In this document: positions 59,293 to 64,000 of the stretch, piece after piece
How positions within the stretch are numbered: position 1 is the first letter of the stretch
Layout of the letters: every line of letters begins with the position of its first letter
Assembly (NCBI RefSeq): GCF_025993685.1
Contig: NZ_DAJPEN010000001.1
Coordinates: 1,860,001-1,924,000 of the forward strand
DNA from: Bacteroides mediterraneensis
GTDB taxonomy: Bacteria > Bacteroidota > Bacteroidia > Bacteroidales > Bacteroidaceae
Direction of reading: 5' to 3'
DNA: 64,000 bases
Position numbers and translations under genes: made by a program
The notes under the pieces: generated by a model
Seen by the model: the letters and a program-made list of their open reading frames with translations, nothing else
What the model was told of the DNA's origin: nothing
Database searches by the model: none

Positions 59293-59871
59293 TCAAGCCG
59301 GGAAACCGCCCGGCACCTGGCTGAGTTGTACTTTCTCGAACTTGTAGCCCAGGCGTTTCAGCTCGATGGCCGCCCCTATGCGGAACATCGTCCGGCAGGC
59401 ACGGGCAAACACGTGGAAGGCCCGCGGACTCTGCGGCTCAATCTGTTCGTGGCGGATGGCATCTACCGCATACTGCGCACAGCGGCGAATCACTTTCTCC
59501 AGACGAGCGGCCTCCGCCCCGTCGAGCGGCAGTCCGAGCAGGTCGTGCACGATGTGCTCGTCCATGTCGTCAAAACCCTGCTCCCCGTAGTACGACTGGT
59601 AAGTGGCCTGCATGCAAGCCTCCCAGTCCTCGTCCCAGTGGCAGGCCACACCCAACCCCAGGTAAGCCGCCCAAGCCACCGACACCGTAGGATAGTCGGG
59701 AATCTGCTCCACGGCATCGGCCATGTATTCCGGTGCCAGGTCGTGCCAGCGCTTGTCCAAATCCTCGGTGGCCAGCAGCGTGCCGTCGAGCACCCCTTCG
59801 TGGGTACACAAATGCAGCAGGTTCTGCTGCAATCTCTCTTCAAAATGCTTCAAATATTCCGTATCAATCAT
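59293..59871 (-). CDS. Conserved soluble protein of unknown function
   Basis: 192 residues, acidic and helical, no signal peptide. Features: IDTEYLKHFEERLQQNLLHL, WAAYLGLGVACHWDEDWEA, YGEQGFDDMDEHIVHDLLGL and a closing FARACRTMFRIGAAIELKRL. No known domain was identified. It is likely a housekeeping-like Bacteroidales protein; the codon use matches the core genes. Confidence 0.75.
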   Translation of the reverse strand: MIDTEYLKHFEERLQQNLLHLCTHEGVLDGTLLATEDLDKRWHDLAPEYMADAVEQIPDYPTVSVAWAAYLGLGVACHWDEDWEACMQATYQSYYGEQGFDDMDEHIVHDLLGLPLDGAEAARLEKVIRRCAQYAVDAIRHEQIEPQSPRAFHVFARACRTMFRIGAAIELKRLGYKFEKVQLSQVPGGFPA

Positions 59872-59944
59872 GTTTTTCTGAATTTTCCGCCAAAGATAAG
59901 TGTTATATGAGACATTTTACACCTTGCGGGCGGATTTTTGCGGG

Positions 59945-60646
59945 TCATTTCCTCAGTTGCCGCATGACAGAAGGGATTTTATCTTCCAAATACGCCTGCC
60001 AGTGGGAAGGAGAAAAGCCCATGCTGGTGTGATGTATAGCTATGAAAGGCACCCGCCGTCCACCGGCACTCAAGAACCATCCCTCCCGCGGAAAGCCGTT
60101 GATGTAAACGGAATCATCCTGCCTGATTGCATAGTTCCCTTCTCCCACCCCTTCGATGCCGGTCTCGCTTCGGGTTCCGATAAACAAGCAAAAATCCGGC
60201 AGAAGCACGTCAGACAGGCCGGACAAGCATTTCCATGCGTTCATAAAATCCTCGTACGCCGGCCGTTCATCTCTTGCCCGCATCACGCGCTGGATGAAAT
60301 TGTAGAATGCTATTTTGGACCAGAAATCATTCCGGCTCTCCAGACTGTCTTTCCCGAACAGACTGTACAATCCGGCAAACATCCTCCAAGGAGCATCGGA
60401 AGTTATCGCACAGTCCACTACGGCTCTGGTGGCATCTTTCTCCAACAGTTCCTCCAAGGCCTCCTGCGAAAACTCGTTCCCGTCTGTGGCATAATGACTG
60501 TCACCCAGAACAAGCACCTTAGGAGCCTGTCCGGCATAACGTGCCCCTACCCACGGATACCTTTCCAGCCGTCCCGCACGATTTCCTTCCATCAGCACAT
60601 CCAACTTACGGTCGAAATCCGTAGTCATAAGCTCTTTTGTTTCCAT
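59945..60646 (-). CDS. Unknown protein, possibly uracil-DNA-glycosylase-fold
   Basis: 233 residues. PKVLVLGDSHYATDG, IAFYNFIQRVM, WKCLSGLSDVLLPDFCLFIG and FIAIHHTSMGFSPSHW occupy the order of motifs found in the uracil-DNA glycosylase superfamily (a GxDPY-like loop, an Asn-containing strand, and a closing HxSP-like motif). The match is by eye only and weak, and the catalytic Asp is not certain. An unknown function should be assumed otherwise. Confidence 0.5.
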   Translation of the reverse strand: METKELMTTDFDRKLDVLMEGNRAGRLERYPWVGARYAGQAPKVLVLGDSHYATDGNEFSQEALEELLEKDATRAVVDCAITSDAPWRMFAGLYSLFGKDSLESRNDFWSKIAFYNFIQRVMRARDERPAYEDFMNAWKCLSGLSDVLLPDFCLFIGTRSETGIEGVGEGNYAIRQDDSVYINGFPREGWFLSAGGRRVPFIAIHHTSMGFSPSHWQAYLEDKIPSVMRQLRK

Positions 60647-60796
60647 CTTTTTCTTGATTTAATTCCACATTCATGCTTCTGTTCACTGAGACAAAGTTAT
60701 CATTGAACACGATAAATTTAGTGATTTTATCCGAATATTTCCAACCGTCAAAGTACTACATTATCCCTTATGCCAAACTTACGTCAAGGCAACAAA

Positions 60797-60838
60797 AAAG
60801 GGCGTGTTCCCGTCGGGAACAGCCCTTGAAAAAAATGG
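60797..60838 (-). terminator. Terminator of the CsgG-DUF799 operon
   Basis: AAGGGCGTGTTCCCG pairs with CGGGAACAGCCCTT, with one bulge and a short loop, followed by T residues on the minus strand. It lies about 65 bp past the DUF799 stop. Confidence 0.8.
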
Positions 60839-60902
60839 TTTTTCTATAGAAAAACGATGCGTGACGCAGTGCGCCTCACACGACCTTATAATTTTCGGAG
60901 AA

Positions 60903-61574
60903 TTATTTCACAGTCGCTTTAATATAACTTTTACCAGCCTCCAGGTTCTGGTCTTTGCCATAATTGGGGCTGTATTTCCCCACAGGCATATCACTCAACA
61001 CAAAAGCATTGCATTTTCTTCCTGCCACCACTTTATCTGTCATGGCAGTACTTAAAGCCGTGGCAGCCATACTTACGACAGTTCCCAGTAATCCGCCTCC
61101 TGCATTGACACTTGTGTCTACATTCATCAAGCCTTCCCTGTGGTAAAGAGTTTCTCCTGTAGAAGTGGAACGCAAAATATATTCTATGTCCACAGTCAGT
61201 TTTCCAGTCATCGTTTTCCGGCTCCAGGATTTTATAACCGTAAACATCGCCGCATCTGCTCCCAACACTTTCTTGAAGATATTTATGTCATTTTCCAGAA
61301 ACATCTCGCTGTCGTATGCACTTTCTGTCTGAAACATCTCCATTGTCAGATAAGGTGAATACACATAATAGCCTTTCTCACAAAGCGGCATATACATCGT
61401 AGTATAAAAGAAATCTTTTGCTTCTACGGAATTCGTCTGATTGATGGGAGGCATGATAACTATGGAAACAGGTTTCTCCTCGTATAACTTAGCATACTGC
61501 TTTCCGCGTGTAATCGTTTCCGCACATGAAGACAGTAGTATAATAGCTAATGTAACAATTAAATAGTTTTTCAT
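60903..61574 (-). CDS. DUF799 / GNA1162-family lipoprotein
   Basis: 223 residues with lipobox LSSC. VSIVIMPPINQTNSVEAKDF, the CEKGYYVYSPYLTMEMFQ segment and LGADAAMFTVIKSW are the GNA1162/DUF799 signature, a TolB-N-terminal-like fold of outer-membrane lipoproteins. Its ATG overlaps the upstream DUF4810 stop (ATGA). The CsgG-DUF4810-DUF799 set is conserved as a unit in diverse Gram-negative bacteria and thought to form an outer-membrane complex. Confidence 0.88.
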   Translation of the reverse strand: MKNYLIVTLAIILLSSCAETITRGKQYAKLYEEKPVSIVIMPPINQTNSVEAKDFFYTTMYMPLCEKGYYVYSPYLTMEMFQTESAYDSEMFLENDINIFKKVLGADAAMFTVIKSWSRKTMTGKLTVDIEYILRSTSTGETLYHREGLMNVDTSVNAGGGLLGTVVSMAATALSTAMTDKVVAGRKCNAFVLSDMPVGKYSPNYGKDQNLEAGKSYIKATVK

Positions 61575-61918
61575 TTTTCAAGCTGTTTAATGATTCTTGA
61601 GATATATTTTTCCGACTCCGGATAAACCTTTATTTCTTCCTTCAAGAAAGAAAGGCCTTCCTCTTTCTTTCCGGTCCGATATAACATATAGCCGTATTCC
61701 GCATACAATCCCGGAGGAACGACCCCTCTGGAACCCTTTTGCTTGTCAATCATCTTTTGATACTGTTCCAGCACTTTCACTTGAAGTTCTTCCGTGCTTT
61801 TCTTACTGTACTGATAAGTCACGTCTTCATAATTATACCACGAATACAATGGCTTCACGGTAGTACAAGAAGCAAAAGCCAGCATACAAGTACCCATAAA
61901 TAGAATTTTTCTCATCAT
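61571..61918 (-). CDS. DUF4810 lipoprotein
   Basis: 115 residues with lipobox FASC. YSWYNYEDVTYQYSKK and PPGLYAEYGYMLYRTGKKEE are the DUF4810 pattern, a small helical TPR-like lipoprotein. It is translationally coupled at both ends (ATGA overlaps). It is the usual partner of CsgG-like and DUF799 proteins. Confidence 0.88.
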   Translation of the reverse strand: MMRKILFMGTCMLAFASCTTVKPLYSWYNYEDVTYQYSKKSTEELQVKVLEQYQKMIDKQKGSRGVVPPGLYAEYGYMLYRTGKKEEGLSFLKEEIKVYPESEKYISRIIKQLEK

Positions 61919-62253
61919 GGCAATGTGATTATTTTAGTTTCCTGAGTAGACACAAATATTTCCTTACTATAAATCGATTTTCCATTGTAAATCACGTCAA
62001 TCTTCTTCCGCCCGGTAGAAACCGCATACGATGTTCCCTTGCGATTGGCATTTTTAGCCTTGACGACCTTCGCCTCAAAAGGCTTTTTGCCATCCAGCAT
62101 AACGGTCACTTCCTTTCCTGCATATTCACCCGGACTAGTGAAGAGCAAATAAGCCATGTCTTCTTTTCCACTTTCCTGAGCCACAGGATAATGAGCCTTG
62201 CATCCGCACAGCAATGCAACCAGCCCAACAATCATCCATAATCTTGTTTTCAT
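61915..62253 (-). CDS. Small lipoprotein of the CsgG operon, unknown family
   Basis: 112 residues with lipobox LLCGC. A beta-rich mature part (AYLLFTSPGEYAGKEVTVML, KIDVIYNGKSIYSKEIFVS) resembles a single immunoglobulin-like or PEGA-like domain. No family name is assigned. It lies two bases downstream of the CsgG gene and overlaps the next start. Confidence 0.7.
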   Translation of the reverse strand: MKTRLWMIVGLVALLCGCKAHYPVAQESGKEDMAYLLFTSPGEYAGKEVTVMLDGKKPFEAKVVKAKNANRKGTSYAVSTGRKKIDVIYNGKSIYSKEIFVSTQETKIITLP

Positions 62254-62255
62254 AA

Positions 62256-63194
62256 TTACTTGGATTCTTCAATATAATATTCACTTAGTTTCGTTGCATC
62301 AATCGGAGCTGTGGCTGATACCTCCACAAAAGAATATTCAGTTTCCGGAGTATCGCCCCCTGTAGATATCACCTTGACCGTACCTATTTTCTTTCCTGGC
62401 AATTCAATCATCAAACCCGTCTGAGGATTTTTCACTTTCTTACCTTTTGACTTCACGCAGAATACATCCCCTTCTTCTATGCCTTGACTTTTTCCACCTG
62501 CAATCAACACCGCATCCGTATCATAAGAAAGGAAATAAGTTCTCCATGGTTTGTCTGTACATTTATTAATGATATTCTCCACCAGCTGTCCAATGGCTTC
62601 AGAAATGGCCTTGTCACTCAGTGTGGCATCAAAATCAGCACGTCCACCTATACCCATAGTTGTCTTAGTGGTCAAATCGGCAGAACCTTTTGCCTCATCC
62701 GAATAAATAATCAGGCCTGTAGACACATCTACCAGACGAATAGCTACCGCCGCCTCCACGGTCTGTGTTTTTGTGGTAGTAAAGACACCCGATTTCCCGG
62801 TATTCTTCCGGCCAAATTCCGTAATGGAACCAATAATCATATAATCAGCTCCGACCGTGGCCAAACCGTTCTCGCCCTTTTGGGCTTCTTCAAGCAAAGT
62901 GGACAAATCGCTTCGCTCCAACAGCAGGAATTTTCCGGAAGCAGCCAGCTTAGCTGAAAGAATATCCAGCGCTTGTTTGCCCATCGGATCATTCTCTTTA
63001 TCATAGAATATGCCCTTCGCATATTGCGTTTCATTTGAGAACCGTCCAATTGCCACTTTACGCTTAATTACTTTCCCGCTAGTAGCTGCTTGTGTTTCTT
63101 GCGGGGTTTCTACTACCTCAACTTTTCTTTGAGCGTAACTCATGTCGACCAACAAGCATGCACACACAGCAAACAAACAAATTCTTTTCATCAT
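62256..63194 (-). CDS. CsgG-family outer-membrane lipoprotein/curli-type assembly protein
   Basis: 312 residues with a signal peptide ending MSYAQ (no lipobox, so perhaps not lipidated). KVAIGRFSNETQYAKG, ALDILSAKLAASGKFLLLER, LATVGADYMIIGSITEFG and VEAAVAIRLVDVSTGLIIYS are typical of the CsgG family. The C-terminal extension (about 220-312, FLSYDTDAVLIAGGKSQGIEEGDVF) resembles a FlgT-C-like domain. It is first gene of the four-gene operon. Genuine curli genes (CsgA/B) are absent, so a curli role is unlikely. Confidence 0.88.
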   Translation of the reverse strand: MMKRICLFAVCACLLVDMSYAQRKVEVVETPQETQAATSGKVIKRKVAIGRFSNETQYAKGIFYDKENDPMGKQALDILSAKLAASGKFLLLERSDLSTLLEEAQKGENGLATVGADYMIIGSITEFGRKNTGKSGVFTTTKTQTVEAAVAIRLVDVSTGLIIYSDEAKGSADLTTKTTMGIGGRADFDATLSDKAISEAIGQLVENIINKCTDKPWRTYFLSYDTDAVLIAGGKSQGIEEGDVFCVKSKGKKVKNPQTGLMIELPGKKIGTVKVISTGGDTPETEYSFVEVSATAPIDATKLSEYYIEESK

Positions 63195-63287
63195 ACTTCA
63201 TACTTTTTTAATCTATAATCAATATCCTGAGGTAAGTTTAGACATCCTTATTCAAGGGACATGTCAAACTGTAAAAACAAATGAAGA

Positions 63288-63334
63288 AAAAAAAGCTTCA
63301 GGGATTTCTTTCGACAATTATCCCCAAAGCTTTT
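63288..63334 (-). terminator. Terminator of ppdK
   Basis: On the minus strand AAAAGCTTTGGGGA pairs with TCCCTGAAGCTTTT around a loop, with eight T residues after. It lies 20 bp past the ppdK stop. Confidence 0.8.
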
Positions 63335-63353
63335 CCATAAATTCAATAAAATA

Positions 63354-64000
63354 TTACTTCATCTCTTCAATAGCAGCCTGCGCCGCAGCCAGTCTGGCGA
63401 TAGGCACGCGGAACGGAGAGCAGCTCACGTAATCCAAACCTACCTTGTGGCAGAACTTCACGGAAGTCGGTTCACCGCCATGCTCGCCGCAGATACCGCA
63501 TTTCAGGTCGGGACGTACCGAACGGCCTTTGGCTACGGCCATCTCGATGAGCTGTCCCACTCCGTTCTGGTCGAGCACCTGGAACGGGTCTACCTTCAAA
63601 ATCTTCTTCTCCAGGTACACCGGCAAGAAGGAAGCGATGTCGTCGCGCGAATAACCGAAGGTCATCTGTGTCAGGTCGTTCGTACCGAAAGAGAAATATT
63701 CGGCGTGTGAAGCGATGCGGTCGGCGGTCAGGGCGGCACGCGGCACCTCAATCATGGTACCCACCTTGAACGGGATTTCCACACCTTCTTCCTTGAACAG
63801 ACGGGCAGCCGTTTCACGGATCACCTTTTCCTGTGCCTCGAACTCATACAGGATACCGATGAGCGGCACCATGATTTCCGGATGCGGGTCGTAGCCTTCC
63901 TTCTTCAGCTCGCAGGCGGCACCCAGGATGGCGCGGGTCTGCATTTCGGTGATTTCCGGATAGGTATTTCCCAGACGGCAGCCGCGGTGACCCAGCATCG
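63354..64000 (-). CDS. ppdK: Pyruvate, phosphate dikinase (C-terminal part, continues beyond the window)
   Basis: 215 C-terminal residues are present and the gene runs off the right edge. RGCRLGNTYPEI, IMVPLIG, GTMIEVPRAALTADRIA, SFGTNDLTQMTFGYSRDD and the catalytic-cysteine loop KCGICGEHGGEP are the PEP/pyruvate-binding TIM-barrel motifs of PPDK, which interconverts pyruvate, ATP and Pi with PEP, AMP and PPi. The order of motifs and the GYSRDD sequence favour PPDK over PEP synthase or enzyme I. Confidence 0.95.
   Translation of the reverse strand, partial: MLGHRGCRLGNTYPEITEMQTRAILGAACELKKEGYDPHPEIMVPLIGILYEFEAQEKVIRETAARLFKEEGVEIPFKVGTMIEVPRAALTADRIASHAEYFSFGTNDLTQMTFGYSRDDIASFLPVYLEKKILKVDPFQVLDQNGVGQLIEMAVAKGRSVRPDLKCGICGEHGGEPTSVKFCHKVGLDYVSCSPFRVPIARLAAAQAAIEEMK

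Noticed and set aside
62256..63194. Curli biogenesis locus
   Set aside because: Only a CsgG-like protein is present. CsgA, CsgB, CsgE and CsgF relatives are not seen, and the partners are DUF4810 and DUF799.

Overview
The window looks like chromosomal DNA of a gut Bacteroidales, most likely a Bacteroides or Phocaeicola relative. The grounds are the TAnnTTTG type -7 boxes in front of several genes, the weak Shine-Dalgarno signals, and protein families typical of the order (DUF3857, DUF4377, DUF4932, a Mfa2/fimbrillin-like lipoprotein, TonB-dependent receptor barrels, and multi-copy AAA-ATPase/PD-(D/E)XK genes). No rRNA, tRNA, integrase, transposase or CRISPR array was seen.

Layout. 1-20.8 kb is mostly core: htpG, serB, a DEAD-box helicase, a SpoU-type rRNA methyltransferase, a flavodoxin lipoprotein, an LTxxQ protein, DUF1847, one AAA/PD-DExK gene, a flavin reductase, a remarkable alcohol dehydrogenase-nuclease fusion, TIGR04076 and DUF1810 proteins, a CbbX-type AAA+ ATPase behind a structured leader, a lipocalin and two DUF3857 proteins. 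20.8-44.6 kb is AT-richer accessory DNA on the minus strand. It holds two modules that each pair an outer-membrane receptor barrel with several exported or membrane peptidases (M1-like, DUF4932, S41, aspartyl, CPBP), plus two DUF4377 lipoproteins, one carrying a cholesterol-dependent-cytolysin-like (CDC-like) domain. Three related copies of an AAA-ATPase/nuclease gene on the plus strand (28.3, 40.5 and 44.6 kb) punctuate it, and gene relics and duplicated blocks are common.

46.9-56.5 kb is one compact eight-gene minus-strand operon: a three-helix membrane protein, a 1035-residue tubulin/FtsZ-like protein, a zinc-ribbon/TM/MORN protein and five exported proteins without clear families. I regard this as the best candidate for an undescribed system, probably an envelope-remodelling machine. 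After an ADP-ribosylglycohydrolase, a fimbrillin-like lipoprotein and two unknown proteins, 60.9-63.2 kb carries a CsgG/lipoprotein/DUF4810/DUF799 outer-membrane lipoprotein operon, and the window ends inside ppdK.

Non-coding structure. Three arrays of 17-bp imperfect palindromes on an exact 22-bp period lie at gene 3' ends (about 4992, 41076 and 59138). A family of near-identical hairpin terminators (GGGAGAATC...GATTCTCCC) follows several genes. A 14-bp long-range inverted repeat spans the leader of the AAA+ gene at 14150.
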